DNA of 64,000 nucleotides from Salvator merianae (GCA_003586115.2 QVOM02000115.1:7732799-7796798), one strand, 5' to 3'; positions 39,081 through 52,246 are shown, counted from the stretch's first letter. The notes: generated by a model not told the origin, from the sequence alone. Program-made: numbers and translations.

Positions 39081-40277
39081 ACTTCACCTGCAATCAGTCT
39101 CTGCTGCAGGGAGATCACCCTGTGCTCCGGTTCTGTATTATTACCCTGAAGTCTGTGTGTTTTCTGCAGAGTGCATTATTTCTGCTTGAATGTGTGTTTT
39201 GTTTCTTAAAGCAGATTTTTGTGTATTTGGTGTATCTGACTTCTGCATTTTCAGAGGTTGTACTTGGGTATTCCAGGAGAGGATTAAAAGGAGTTACAAT
39301 TTTTTTGAAAAAAACGACCAGTCAGTCATTTTGGGGACCAAGACCAGAGCTTACCCATAAAGTTTTTCCTGTCTTAGTGATACAATGGTAGCTGGGCTCC
39401 ATGAGGAAAAAACTAAAATAACATAGAAAGCAGACAAAAATCTCTCTCCCCACACACTCCTCAGTTTGCTCACTGTAGCTGAGGATACCGAGACACCCTA
39501 AGGAAGGACACCCTTCTTTTCAAACTGGGTTGCACAAAGCTGTAGAAAAACTGGAGTACTGGAGTTCAAGTTAAATGGGATTCTTCCAGGAGTGTGCATT
39601 TGCAACTGTACATCGTGGGACAGGCTGCCACAGATCTCCTCAAAGAAGGTTGCCGTGGTCTCCTCGGCTGCAGCGAGCAAGCCCATGTGCCCAGAGGAAC
39701 CAAATGTGAGTAGTATTTCAGCACTCAAGCTCTCCTGCAATTTTGTGCACCTCCCTTTTGTGTTTTCACAGCCCAGCAATTTTCCTGTCCTTCCCTCCCA
39801 GGCACGCCCCCATCTGAAAGGATTAACAAATGCAGAGGAAAATGAAACATAATCAAACAGAGACAAATGTGAACATTCATTAAACAGAACTTTTCTGTTC
39901 CATTTCTGTTTTAATCCACCAAAAACATTGTGTGTAGCTAGGACCTACATCACAGCAGTTCCAATATTACAGTTAAAGTACACCAGAAAGCTTCCTAGAT
40001 TTTACAAATTAAGAGGCTGGAGATTATTTTAATTTTGCTCTGGTGTAAGCTAATTTTATTTGCATACTTATAGTGTGTTAATGAATAAAGTTAGGCAATA
40101 AGCATGTTTCAAGTACAGTAGTGATTGCTTCAGTACCATACCAAATTGTAATTGTGATAATATGTTAAATGTATTTAGTGATAATGTAATTTGTTGAAGA
40201 AAAAATTAAATTTAAATTTAAAATAAAAAAAAGATATGTGAAAACCAAAAAATAAATAAATCCCCCCCAAAATCTAT

Positions 40278-40742
40278 GGGCCAGCTTACACTTACCTGCT
40301 GGTGAGCTCCTGGAGCTCACCAGACAGGCCCATCCACACGCCACCACTGCCACATCTGGGAACACCTCCAGCTGTTCCCAGACACTACTAGCTGTAGGCC
40401 ACAAAAATATTGTCCACAGCTTGACCAGGAGCAGCTGGATGGTTCCCAGTCAGCATCTGGACCCTCTTCTGAGTGTGAACAGTGCAAGTGGGTGGTGTAA
40501 CATGGTGCAGCTACACAGTTGCACACTGCGTTCCGATCACCATGGAAACATCTGGATGTTGCCGCAGCTTCTGTCATGGTGATCGGGCCTGCCATCCACA
40601 CTTCAAGTGTTGGTGGTCTGATTCAGGCCATCACCAGCCCTTGAAGTGCAGATGGCCACTTCCATACCTGATCACTTTCATCCTGCTATGGTATAGGTAT
40701 GCTATTCCTAAACCATAACAGGCTGTAAGGTGTGAACAGGCG
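40278..40742. mobile_element. MITE, AGGGYCTGTTCACAC family, copy with both ends
   Basis: The left end GGGCCAGCTTACAC and the inverted right end GCGCCTGTTCACACC bound 465 bp just downstream of the CNBD2-like gene. A perfect 12-bp-arm palindrome with one central base lies at 40299-40323 (arms CTGGTGAGCTCC / GGAGCTCACCAG). Confidence 0.6.
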
Positions 40743-40800
40743 CTACTGTTTCATGTCCCCATATTTTACTAAACAGAAGTAAAATATAGAACACTCCAGT

Positions 40801-40816
40801 TTTAATATATTTTAAT
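40801..40816 (-). terminator. Candidate polyadenylation signals of the CNBD2-like gene
   Basis: On the minus strand two ATTAAA hexamers (plus-strand tttaat at 40801-40806 and 40811-40816) lie roughly 285-300 bases beyond the TAA. ATTAAA is the commonest variant signal. No AATAAA is nearer. The next downstream sequence is a MITE at about 40278-40742. Confidence 0.3.
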
Positions 40817-41097
40817 TGATATGTATGCACACATAAATACTGTACCACTTTGTATCTTGAACGTAAAAAATACTCTGCTTATGACAGTATGGAAGGAAAA
40901 TGAAATTGATTTCAGCTTCAGAATTCGTGGCACAGATGTCTTTAGAGAAGAATGAAACAGAGACCTGGTAGAGGAGAAAAGTTGCATGTAATCAAGGTAT
41001 TTATAGATGTGTGAGTACAAAGACTTTAAAAATGCACAGATGCATCCTTCCAACCTCACTCCTTAAAGCTGTAAATGCAAACTCTTGAAAGAATTCA

Positions 41098-41428
41098 TTA
41101 AAATGCTGCATTCAAAGAGGGGCGTATCACATTAATCCCATGAATCAGTCTTGGCTGAATCTGTGGTAGGTTCTCTTTTCCATGAGCCATCAGGCTTGGA
41201 ACATACTTGAATTTTTCTGGGGGAGGTTCTTTTTTATAGCGCATCATAGACACATCAAATATACCCGCTTTATTCATGCACCAGGATCTATAGATTTCCT
41301 CTGTGGGGCAGGGATGTGGAGGATATACTGTCTTCATCAGCTTGGGTTGTATCACAAGATCCAGGAGGTCTTTCTTGAAGAATTCCCAAGCATTCTGGCG
41401 GAGGAAGACTTGACAAAGCTCATCATCA
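41098..41428 (-). CDS. CNBD2: CNBD2-like terminal exon with stop codon
   Basis: The acceptor TTTCACTTTACAG precedes a T that completes Ser, giving the junction KYPS-DDELCQVFLRQNAWEFF. About 109 codons follow to a TAA at 41098-41100. The tail has a helical, basic start (KKDLLDLVIQPKLMKTVYPP), a Cys/Trp-containing middle (EEIYRSWCMNKAGIFDVSMM), and a Pro-rich end (EPPPEKFKYVPSLMAHGK). The last residues are INVIRPSLNAAF. It is the longest and clearest exon in the window. A 'YPSDEELC'-like block just after the second CNB fold is what I associate with CNBD2. Confidence 0.85.
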
Positions 41429-41439
41429 CTGTAAAGTGA

Positions 41440-44400
41440 AACCAACACTGAGGTTAAGACTGGCTTCCCCCTTCAAAAACTCTTCACTAGCACAAGTTTA
41501 TATTTTCTCCCTCCAAGTGTTAGAGCTTTATTTCTCTCAGCCAGGAAAAAAAATCATCATATGCTATCCCTCCTTTCTTCTAGTCCTTTGCTCTGTTTTG
41601 GAAAAAACAGTGGGTTGATGGACATCCTTTAGCTTTTTAAAACTGTTTTTGTATAAGCTCCTTAGTTTTTCAGCCATCTAAGCTGTATTTATAGGCAGAT
41701 GTTTCAGCATGACATATGCAAGGGGGCAAAGCAATTCCCATGCTATTTCCTATCCCTAGAATCTAGGATTCATTTATGCAGAGGTTATTATTATTGTTAT
41801 TACAATTTAAAAACATATATAGTTTACAAAGCAATGCATGAAAGCAAGATTAAAACAATAGTTTTACTAAATACTAAAACTATCAAAAATGATATTAAAA
41901 CAGGAGACATAGGGCCTTTATCTTTGGACTCAGTCAGCAAAGGGTCCAGAGGCCTCCTTTTGGCATGTTGACATGGTTTATGGTATGGTCACACCTCCTG
42001 GTAGCAATGCATCTGCATTGGATGCACCGTAACCTAGTCTAGGAAGCCAAAATGGCCACCTAGACCAGGATACCACTAGATCTTTTTAAAAAGGTCTACC
42101 AGTGGTCTAATGGGTGCCCAGGAGGCATGTGGTTTAGCAGGGGGACCCATTTGGGTCCCCCCCCAGGGGCTCCAGGGCTAGAAATTTTAGTTCCTAGCCA
42201 TTGGAGAACACGGAGGCTGGTTTCAAAAATTGCGTGATCTTTGAAGCCAGCTCAGGGGCTGTCGCGGAACCAGCTCCCAAGTGTAGAAGGCTCCTTCTGT
42301 GGCAGTAGGAGCGATCCAGAACTTGGCCATTAAGGTAAGTGCAGAAACAGCCATAGACAACAACATACAAAGCAATTATACAGGAAAAGCCTGGCTGCAC
42401 TGGTACATGCTTAAAAAGTGCCCAAAGGCTATAATAGCAGTCTGTTAGCAACTGTGGGACCAGCTGCTTTCCAAGAAACTTTGACTGTGGGAAATTGGCA
42501 GGAGCAGGTGCCAGTATTTGGAAGCTGGAGCTTTCGATTCTGAGCAGCTGGGCATGTTTTGAAGAATCTAACCAAAGCCATTTTCCCCTGTAGCTTCTGT
42601 GTGTGCAACCTGGGTGGTCTTTGCAATGACACGAGGAGAAATACGCAGATTACATCTGGCAATATTGTACTGACGTTAGGGCAATTACTCATGTAGATAA
42701 CTGAAGGACTCAAATGAAGAATAACAACTCCTACTAGGAGAACACGGGGATGGGATCAGTGTTAGCAATAGTGGCCCAAATAAGGGTAAACAATCCCTTT
42801 GTCCTTCTTTTATTTTTGCATTTGGAAACTTGCCTCAAATATGCACCAGTCTCCATACCAACTGTGCATGTTTTCCCGAGACTCCTTCCCTATTAAAACT
42901 ATGACTTCCCCCAGACTTCGGGATGTTTTTTGTTCCCAACAGGTAAAGTAAGAATCTGTTTCACTGTCCAAGGCTTCCTACTGAAGAGAGACGTTCTCTA
43001 TGTTCTCTGTAGGTGACAAACTCAGAAAGACACAGGATACCTTTCTCCACCTCAAAGCAGTGGGGAGATCCAGGTCAGGTGGCTGACTTGAGCCAGCCAC
43101 CCTGTCTAAGGTTTGGGGATGTATAAATGAGGATTCCCCATCAGCATCCTCTCAGCCTTACCAGAGACAGTTTAACTCAGGGACTAGTTTGTATTTGTAG
43201 CACTCAGGGAGAACCCCCCAGCTTGGTATTTTCCTGGTGGAGTGAGAAGCAGCAAAGATACATTGGCCACTGTTGCTAAGCAACAGAATTGTGAATAGGG
43301 TACCAGCCTCTGCTGCTGAACTGGCGGTATTAGGGTTTCTATATCGTAGGCCACAGACACATCACAAGAAAATGCCACTTTGGGGGCACAATGGGGTCTG
43401 AGTTTGATCTTGGCTTGTCAATACTTGTTCCACTTTAATAAGGATCTGGACTCAGCACGCGTTTCTTTGTCCACACTTTTCAGTCTTTCCAACCTCAGTC
43501 TGGTCAGGCTGATCAGAGGGGGCACCATTTGACAGCATGCCAGCTTGTGTGCTTGCATTTAGCTACAGCATCGCCACTGCTGCTGCCCTGCCACTGCTAC
43601 CCCAGAAGTGCATGCTTCCTCACTAAGAAGGGAAGATCATCAAAAGTTGAGTGCACAGACTGCGTTGCTGCCTTGTTTGGAGGTTCTCAGGTGGCAGTGG
43701 CAGGGTGGTGGTGGCACACACACACACACACACACACACAGAGGGAGAGACTTCCAAGTGCCATGGTTGCACTGCACAACAAGATCACAATTGTACAACT
43801 CTGATAGGTCAGCCATGTGCTTGGCTGCCTCCCCCATGTGTGTACATATGTATGTACAGAATGTCCCTGATTCATCAGCTTCGCTACCTCCACCTCACGC
43901 TCTGTCAACTTCTGGGTTTGCTCCCTGCCTGTGTTTCTCTCCCCTGCCTGGCTTAGGCCTCTTCCTGCAGTGCAGCTTTCTTTGTGGGGGCAGCCATGTT
44001 TTATCAGCTTTGAGCAGTCAGCAGCACCCCTGTCCTCCCTGACATGCAGTTTCAGTAGGCCAAGAGGCTTGTTTATGCCTCCTCTGAGTCTCAGGGCACT
44101 GAGTGGGCACACAGAAGCCCCTTCTGTGCCCGCTTGAGCCAGAAGGTGATAGAACACCTTTTTGCGGGATTTTCCTCACCACACACAGTGGCCACGGCCA
44201 ACACTTCCTTGTGCCTGCTGCCCAAAGCACTCCTGTTATGGGGAGCACAGGTGCTCAAGCCCAGTGTGCACTTGCCTCAATCTGTTGCTAGCTGTAACAC
44301 TGAAAAAGCAAACAAAGGAAAACAGTGAGGTGAGGCAAGGCGAGACAGGGGGTGGAAGACACCACCCCTCTGGAATGCCCACAAGCTCAGGCATTGGCTG

Positions 44401-44970
44401 AGAGGGAAAGGGTATGAAAGTTTGGATGCCACCTCAAATAGTCCCTTTGTGCAAAGTGAAATGTTTTAAATAATCATATAGATGAAATTGCCCAGTGTTA
44501 ATATTTTAACTTAAATTTTGATTTTCAGACAAATATCTTGCACACAGAACATCCTTAGCTGTCTTTCATTTTGGCAGGAATACATTAGGGCCTAATCCCA
44601 GCCTTAATACCCAAGATGTTTCCACTGATTTCCACAAACAGCTTTCAGTTTTGCTAAAGGAGTTCAGAAGAAAAAAATCAACTGCAACCAGAATCTAGAC
44701 ATTAGTTTATCTCTCTTTCAAAGGACATCATTTTTCATTTTATTTACATGCTCTCCCTTAATTCCTGTCTCCAATGAAGGCAGTTTGGATCAGGACCTCA
44801 CTATACACTGTGTCGCTTTTTCAGCAAGTCTCAAAAGTTTTGAGCATTCTATATAAAGACAGCATTGTTAAGATCAGGAGTCACAATCAGTCTATTTTTT
44901 ATATGATCAAATGTACTATTGTATCACAAGCCCTGTCTCCCATCCCCTGACTCACCCACACTTGGATCAC
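41440..44970. other. Intron of the CNBD2-like gene
   Basis: No further exon was recognised. A (CA)n microsatellite is at 43715-43740. Long frames around 43.6-44.3 kb reflect GC-rich, repeat-like composition and have no splice or homology support. Confidence 0.5.
43715..43740. repeat. (CA)n microsatellite
   Basis: Thirteen uninterrupted CA units. Confidence 0.9.
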
Positions 44971-44976
44971 ACCTAC

Positions 44977-45116
44977 CTGGGATATTTATACTTTATTTTG
45001 TTTAATTTTGTCAAAGTGAAATCATCAGCACAGCTCTCCAGCTTCTCCCTTCTCAACCGAAGAACATCAGTCCCTTGACTGACCAAAACCATGACACGTT
45101 CATCTTCTATATTTAC
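44977..45116 (-). CDS. CNBD2: CNBD2-like exon: last strands of second CNB fold
   Basis: The 140-bp exon has acceptor CGTCTCAG and donor CAG/GTAGGT. It reads VNIEDERVMVLVSQGTDVLR, LRREKLESCADDFTLTKLNK and IKYKYP. The alternating strands and a helix beginning at RREKLE match the end of a CNB domain. The canonical Gly-Glu...Arg-x-Ala phosphate-binding cassette of the first domain is absent, so this second fold is probably structural or binds something else. Phase 0 at the start agrees with the upstream exon. Two bases (AG) at the end complete a Ser codon with the terminal exon. A small exon in the 46521-45116 intron in phase 0/0 cannot be excluded. Confidence 0.8.
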
Positions 45117-45410
45117 CTGAGACGAAATAAAAAAAAAATACAAAGACTGACTTCTGCCATTGCTCAGTTTTTAAATGTGCATTACTATATTTGTGGAGCC
45201 AAAATTACTGTAGTTCACTTCCTATACTATTTTCATTTTCTTGTTGAATGTAAGATATACAGTTGCTATAGGGGTGGGTTCAAGAGATGGGGTGAAGGAC
45301 CTGTGGAGGCCTATCCCTACTTAGAAATGTTATGTGCTTCTTTCCTAAGTGTTTAGAATTCATGAATAGAAGAGTAAATGTCTACTTCATTTACCAGGTG
45401 TATTAAGGGA

Positions 45411-45606
45411 AGGGAGTGGCTGTAGCTCAGCGGCAGAGCAAAGTACCTGGAAAACAGAGGGTTGCTGGTTCAATCCCTAGCCCCTCACTGGAAGTAGGCA
45501 ATGGCAAACCACTTCTGTATCTCTGCCAAGAAAACTGCATAGAGATGTCTATGGAGCTGCCCACGCAGTCAGGTAGGAGTCAGCCATGACTCAATGGTAC
45601 CCAGCA
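45411..45606 (+). mobile_element. tRNA-derived SINE (Sauria/squamate type)
   Basis: Box A-like GGCTGTAGCTCAGCGGCAGA and box B GGTTCAATCCC give the tRNA-derived head. The body 'aggcaatggcaaaccacttc' follows, then the Bov-B-like tail 'aggagtcagccatgactcaa'. It lies in an intron about 300 bases upstream of the exon at 44977-45116, in the opposite orientation to the gene. Confidence 0.8.
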
Positions 45607-46520
45607 AAATATTACAGATACTGGGTGCCTGATAATCCATGAACACTACTGCAGTTTTATTTCTGTTTGTTTCTATCTTATTAACAGTGGTTAATATGTG
45701 AAGTACGACGTAACTAAAATATGTTAGACTGCTTGGATTTAGGCTTCTGTTGTTCCATGATGCTACATACCCACTTGTACACAAGCAGTGGCTAAGCATT
45801 TGAAGCCACGCTGCCCAGGGTAGCCAGTGAGCATTCCATCAGATGTACACAAAAGTACACATCTCTGATTAAGCAGGGAAATATGCCCACAGACAGACAA
45901 GCAGGTGGACCACTACTACCACCACCACCACTGTCATCTGGCTCACAAGCCTATAATAGAGTCCCCTTACCTATATGGGACTGTGAGCACACGCAGAAAG
46001 TGTTGGTTATGTCAGATGCGAAATGGCTACCATGGACGTGGAAAAGTCCTATGAAAGGAAGAAACTGGGGAAGCATCCTCAGGGGGAAGGAAGTAGCCCA
46101 ACACAGCCACAATTGCTGCAGAGGACCAGAAATGCTGGTAGAAGCCTGCTGGTGTTTCAGTCCCCTGCAGTGAGTGTGGTTACATTGCTGGACATACATT
46201 TGTCCTCTAGCCACGGTGGCCAGGGGATGAATGAAGCAAGAAAGTCAAGTCTCACTCTTCTAGGAGTCCTGGAGGTCTGGCCTGCCCAACCCCCAGATAC
46301 CCAGAGGCCTGGATATCCTGAGGCCTGTAATTTTCTGCTGTGTGGATGCAATCTAGGTCTAAACTCACATGAAGACCCTCTTCATTGCTTAGGGTACCTC
46401 ATTTCCATGGCTATTACTTGCTGAGAGTGAGAGGGGGCATCCCCAGTTCAAATGTTCTTTCAAGTGCCAAGAATGCTCCCACTGGTCATTTTGGGGACCT
46501 CAGGCCCAACATATACTCAC

Positions 46521-46713
46521 AATATATTCCCCTTTGCGCAATTCATCAATTCTGATATATACAGCTGCAGCAACAGAGTCTGGTAATTCTCCATAGGAGG
46601 TAGTGTAAGCTGGTTTTCTGATGAATTCTCCTGATACAACTTTTTGTACAACTTCTTTATCATCCTCTGGTGATGATGATGGTGTGGATGACAGCTCAGG
46701 CTCACATAAAGCA
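46521..46713 (-). CDS. CNBD2: CNBD2-like exon: Ser/Pro insertion and resumed second CNB fold
   Basis: The 193-bp exon runs from a TTTTAACTTCTAG acceptor to a strong ATT/GTGAGT donor. The first part is acidic and low in complexity (CEPELSSTPSSSPEDDKEVV) and looks disordered. It ends with DSVAAAVYIRIDELRKGEYI, which resembles the strand and Gly-Glu turn before the phosphate-binding cassette. The CNB fold therefore seems interrupted by a loop of more than 100 residues between the upstream GICEIL strand and this segment. It enters with one base and exits in phase 0. The open frame continues upstream of the acceptor, but that part is intronic. Confidence 0.8.
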
Positions 46714-46719
46714 CTAGAA

Positions 46720-48195
46720 GTTAAAAGAATAAACAGCCAGATGAGCATTTTCCTTTTTCTGTTAGAATGCTGTTTGGCCATTCCTCTCACTTGCTCAACA
46801 ACAAATATAGGTGAGAGCAGGAACTCCTCAGCAAGCTCTAGAACCTTTGCCAGCTTCATAATCTTGCAAGGGTTGAAATGCAGACTTCTGAGGTAGAAAG
46901 CGTCCTGTACTCATTTAAACTCCATGTGTAATTTAGAACCCTGATTATATAATGTTCTAAATGGTGCATTGGTTCTCTAAGAGTGGGTTTTCTGTTTGAG
47001 AAGCCGTAGCAATTTGTTATTGTGTGAGCAAGCTAAGTACCAGAATAGCATACAATTTCAGTTCATGTAATTCTCCCCAATTTTCCTTGCCCCAGAATTT
47101 TTTCGTATTGCCTCTTTCAGTCTTTAACCATTCTCAAAATTGAGGAATGGCTGATTGCAAGGATGAGTCCATGCAGTTACCTTAGCAAAAATCCAGAAGT
47201 TGTTTGCCATGTCTTCTTCCAGGGATCAAATCTGTGACCCTTTGCTAAGCTAAGGTCACCTCACTTTTCTCTGTGGGCTCCACGGCAACCTGTTGGAAGC
47301 TAGCATTTCTTCCATGTATACCTCACGAAAGCTGACCTTAGCCAAAAAGCCAGCCTTGGCCAAAAGCAGCTGACCAAACATTAGATGATAGTGAGTCAAG
47401 CATGACTGTTGCTCCTCACCCAATAGCTATTTCCAGAGGGACATTGCCTGTGTTTTCCACCATTCCTGCCTCTAGCAGTAAGGCAAAATAATGTAAGTAA
47501 AGGTGTGGTCAGACATCGTAGAGTTAATCTATATTTGGGGGGGGAGAATGAGGATTGCATACACGTTGGATAAGAGGACTGCACCCCCAAACAGACACAG
47601 CCAAGGCGTGCACCAACCAGCATGCAGCCCCATCCCTTGGCATTCTCAGACTAATGAGCTGTACTTTGTTGTTTGCCCTAGAATAACTGAAGCACAGTGC
47701 TGGTTTTATGCTGGTCTTCTTTTAATGAAAGAAAACATTGTTTCCCTTTATGCATTGCCAAAGGAAAAGGGAGGAAACATTGCGCCTCTCTCCTTGTAAG
47801 GACTGGAGAGAAAGGAAAATAGAGAATGCATTCTTCTTCTCTTTACAGGGACAGGAGAGAAAGGAGAAGGCATGCATTTTGAGAGTGTGGAACAGGGTGC
47901 AGCCCAAGACAAATTAAGTGTAACTTCGACTGCATCTTCTCTTCTATTAAAAAATCAAACAGTTTGAAGGCACGAAACGGGACAACACAGTGGAAACCAG
48001 GCAATATATGTCAGGTGCTGTTCTCTCTTTCCTCCCCAGTTGTGCCATTCTCACCCTCCTGAGTATAATGCTCACAAATGGGGAGCCCTCACTCCACAAA
48101 TCCAAGAAGTACATTTCCCTCCCAAAATAATCTACTTGCACATTCTCACTTTACAAAATAAAATGGGCTAACATTCTGAAACAGGCTGAGAACTC
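46720..48195. other. Intron of the CNBD2-like gene
   Basis: No exon or clear repeat was recognised. Confidence 0.4.
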
Positions 48196-48200
48196 ACTTA

Positions 48201-49380
48201 GGCCGCATTCTGACACGGCATTTAATCAGTTTACAGGCCATCTTCAGTTCCTGCTGGCCCGACATGACCTTGCCTTTCCATAGTTTTTCTGGACTAAATT
48301 GGCCAAATCCGGACTACTTTGCATTCAGATTTAATGAGTTCTCAAGCCATCCCAGATCACTAGCCTGCTTTACTTTGCGATGTGAGAACATAAAAGGACA
48401 CTATTTGGGAGGGACTGTACTTTTTGGGGTGTGTGCAGAGGGAGGGCTTCCCATTTCCTGCAGTCCAATGACAGACTTTATGGGTGGGCATGAAGCACAG
48501 TAGTTCCTTCTGCCTCCATTATCCCCGCCTTCCCCCGTTGCCAGGAGAAAAGAAAAATGTGCTCCATTTTACCTTGCTAAACTGTGGTCCTTTCTCTTCC
48601 TGTGTCCCCCGTTCGACACTGCCAGGAAGAAATTAAAGGCTTCCTCCACTTCCGTCTGCTGATTACACCAAAATACAGACTGTGCCTGTTCGGGGGTACA
48701 GTCCTCTTGCTCCAACAAAGTATCCACTCTGTATCAGTTTTGCCATCGGCAGCACACAGCTACATAGTGGGACACATGCTGCTGTGGATGTCTCGGGGGA
48801 GGTGAGACAGAGTCCATTTGCTGCCCATTAACTACACTATTGCGATAATAGAGCCCCTCCACATTTCCCCCTCTTCATGGACCTCTCCCTTCTTTGCGCT
48901 ACTCTTAAATTGCGCAATTGCACAAAAGTGCAATTGCAATGGAGCAGAAATTGCCATCTGCCCTTTAAGAAGCTTTATTATGTGGTAGATGTAGTATTAA
49001 AGTTCTGCTTGTTTAGATACAGACTGGAGGGGGAGAAGGAGCAAATAGTTAATGACTAGTAACACTGCCAAGTGAATCCATGTTCTGAGGCAGCAGCGGG
49101 GACATACGGAGGGCGGAACGTGACTTGTCACCTCTATGAAGTCGAGATTTGAATATTGGGACTGCAGCCAATCACTGACTGCACAGGGAGGGAAATTTGG
49201 CAAGGGGTGGAGACAGAAAAGGTATGGTTTTCCTGTGTCAAGCATGGGAAACATCACTGTGAGAACAAGCAAGTCTGAACTGAGTCTGTGTTAAAATGCA
49301 AATGTGGGAATGATCAGAAAATGAATTCAGTCCTTGTACTCTTCCGATGAGGATTAAATTTACAGTGTTGGACTGCGCCC
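48201..49380. mobile_element. Harbinger-like non-autonomous transposon, copy 1
   Basis: The 1180-bp element starts GGCCGCATTCTGACACGGC and ends, inverted, GGGCGCAGTCCAACACTG. TTA flanks both ends in the same orientation (48198-48200 and 49381-49383). A 3-bp TWA duplication is the mark of PIF/Harbinger elements. The same sequence recurs at 56477-57548. No transposase frame is seen. Confidence 0.75.
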
Positions 49381-49383
49381 TTA

Positions 49384-49491
49384 ATCTGAATGCAAAATAG
49401 TCCTAATTTGGGAAATTTAGTCCAGAAAAAGAAAGGAAAAACCGAAGACGGCCTGCAAACTGATTAAATGCCATCTCTGACTGTGCCCTAA
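49384..49491. mobile_element. Inverted end fragment of the same Harbinger-like family
   Basis: Read from the minus strand, this segment matches the first ~135 bp of copy 1 (GGCATTTAATCAGTTTGCAG...TCTGGACTAAATTT...TTTGCATTCAGATT). It abuts copy 1 directly, so the locus is a composite of one full element and an inverted terminus of another. Confidence 0.65.
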
Positions 49492-49884
49492 CAGAACATC
49501 AGGGTGATCCCTCCCCCTAAGGTGGGAAAATTTTGTTCCATGTCATGAAAACAGCAGCCTGATTTCAACTTAGGGGGAAAAGTGATCTCTATATCAGATT
49601 TTCCACCTTCTCATTAAGGTGGGAATTCCTAATCCAGATGCAGGTTGTTCGAATGAGGACTGCTCTTGTTTGACTGCACACTTGGTGAAAACAGGCAGAA
49701 ATTGGAATGCTTTGCTATTGTTGCTACATTATATAGTTCATTGTTATGGTTGTTATGATGATGGGCTTGAAGTTTTTGATTTATACTCTATTGTATTTTG
49801 TGCATGGTTTAATATTTTTGTTTATTCTTGTAACTGCCTTGAGCATTTTATAGAAAATGAAATATGCAACCAAATATACATGCA

Positions 49885-49909
49885 TGCACACACACACACA
49901 CACACACAT
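49885..49909. repeat. (CA)n microsatellite
   Basis: About eleven CA units. Confidence 0.85.
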
Positions 49910-49914
49910 ATAAG

Positions 49915-52190
49915 CCTCTGTTTGGCTGAAAAGCAACTGACTTCAGCTGCTTCCAGATGGCAAGAGGAAATGTGGGATCTGAACTAGATCTCAAAATTGC
50001 CTCTTGCCATGACCCACCAGATAGAAAGAGTGAACCTCACATACCTATGCATCTGGCAAGAGGCCTTCATGATGAGCCCAAGATGAACCTACCAAAAGCC
50101 AGCCAAGTGCCCGCCCCTATCTTTTGTTGTTTTTTTGTGTGCTTGGTTAGCTTCCTGTAGTCCCTCTCAGACTGATCGTGAAGGCTGCTCACCAGACATA
50201 CAGGTTAGTGGGGCCATTACAGAAAACCTGGTGTCATCGCTGGATTTCCTAAAATATTGCAGTGTGCTTCTGCACATTGTAATCAGCATTGGGAATGCCT
50301 TGAGTATGTCTGGCATTCCTAATGCAGTGCCAAGAGGATTGTCCATTTTAGTTCACATCTGGAGGCAGCTTTCCAATGTTTGGATGTAGCCTAGGCTTCA
50401 GTGCTGAAAAGCTTCAGCATTCAACTTCAAAATGTTTTGACCCATCATAGGATATATTAGCCTACTAATACTGCCACAGCTGAAGCTAACATTCTCAGTA
50501 ATCTGAAAGCAGAGGGAGGGAGGGAGGAAGACACAGACAGAGAAATTAAATGGCATAAGAAAAGAGACAACTAAGCTAAGACAGACTTCAAAGGGAAACC
50601 ATTCAGAAATCCCTGAGCTGTATATTATACTGGAATCTCAAAAACATTCCAGAAATGAAGCAATAGCAAACCACTTCGAAAGTGTTATGCAGAAAATGAC
50701 ACGGATATGAAAACAGACAGAGTTCAGGTTCAGCATCTGTACCTTTACCTCACCTTTTATCACACGTATCCACTTTTATTACTACACTTTTGCAGCTCTT
50801 GTGGAAGAGAGAACTTTGTTTTTTTGCAAAGTCATGCTTTGGATGCTTCTGCTGGTGAATATAAAAGTCTTTCAGATCATTTAGTCTCTGCCCACTATAA
50901 GAACTCCACATACTGCTTTTGAATCTGTCAACACATGCAATCTCTGTAAAAAACGAAAGCACCCATGAAATTAATCATATTAAATTCCATTCTCCTTTCT
51001 GCAGCCCTTCTTGGATTTTAATATTTTATATTTAAAGAGTAAAGATATAACAAAAAGGGGTAGGAATTTGTTTAGTACTTTTAACAACAATTTTGCTTAT
51101 TCTGCTTCTTCCCATTTGGATTTTCAGCAAGTTAATAACCTCTGGGATCTAGAAGAAACTTGATCTTCTTTCTTCCCTCCAGTCTCGAAGAGCAGAAGCA
51201 TGTTGTAGTTGATTTTAACAACTCAAAATCTGCATGAACAGCCCCATGCAGGCCATCTTGAGCTGTTTTTAGGAAGATTTTGTATCTCTTGTAATGATAA
51301 GGACACCCCCGTCATGCCCCAGTTTCTTACACTTATCTTGTCCATTGGCTCCACCTTCTTCTGCTTCCTTCCATTCTCTTCTTTTCTGTCATCTGCTCAT
51401 CTCATACAGCCGAAGTGTGTGAGTTTCTGCTTTCTGAAAACTGTTTTAAGAGAGCAGCTATTGCTGGGGTGGGGGGTCACCAATAGTAGTCTTAGCAGCT
51501 GTTGTCAATCCATAATTCAAAGTCATTCATTTGCTTTCACTTGCTCACAACTGTACATTGCCACAGGTCCAGAGCCTTGTTGTAGTCAATGAAACAAAAG
51601 TAAAATTTCTTGAAATTTTCTCTTGTTCTCTCCAGTAACCAAACTGATCTCATGCCCTTCTGCCTGTTTTAAAACAATTCTGTTAATCTGGCGTTTTTCT
51701 GTCTATATGCAGCTCTATTCTTTGTGTGATCTAAAGCAAAACGTGGGTGAAGAATTAGTGCAATGGTTTGGAAATCCACACATTATTTAGTTTCATCTTT
51801 CTTTGAGCCTTTCTGCACTTATCTGGTGCTGATCCAGAATAGTGGGCCTGGAACAAGAAATCTGTCCTAAGGCTGGGATGGATTGCTTTAGGCCAGAGCA
51901 ATGCCATCTGCATGGCAATGGTGTGTTCCAGCCCAGATTCTGCACTGCCCCTGAAGTTTGCGTGAGCTTCAGGGCCGATCTGCATGACCTCAGAGCCCCT
52001 GGGGGACCCATTTTAGCAGTGCAATAACCCCAAAATAGAGGTGGGCAACTTCTGTGTGCCTCCATGTTCTGGACTAGGTCAAGCTAGTTCACTGGTAGAC
52101 CTTGATGGAGTCCACATGATAGCATGGATGGTGCATACCAGCATCGGGCAGGGCTCCCCATTGTCTGTATTAACACACAGAAGGGAGGTT
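49915..52190. other. Intron of the CNBD2-like gene
   Basis: No exon recognised. At about 51807 'gagcctttctgcacttatct' resembles one end of the MITE at 58960-59139, but a matching second end is not seen. Confidence 0.4.
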
Positions 52191-52246
52191 CTTAATGCAC
52201 TTGCTGGTAAGGAATAGAAAGGCCCTTTGGTATTAGATATGTACAC

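Noticed and set aside
39498..39866. Minus-strand open frame of 122 codons downstream of the CNBD2-like gene
   Set aside because: No known motif, no supporting splice sites, and it lies beyond the stop and likely poly(A) signal of the gene.
43608..44157. Overlapping frames on both strands near 43.6-44.2 kb
   Set aside because: They include a CA/GT microsatellite translated as His-Thr or Cys-Val runs and lack splice or homology support.
45421..45485. tRNA gene suggested by box A and box B
   Set aside because: The boxes belong to the head of a SINE; a full cloverleaf is not formed and the SINE body follows directly.
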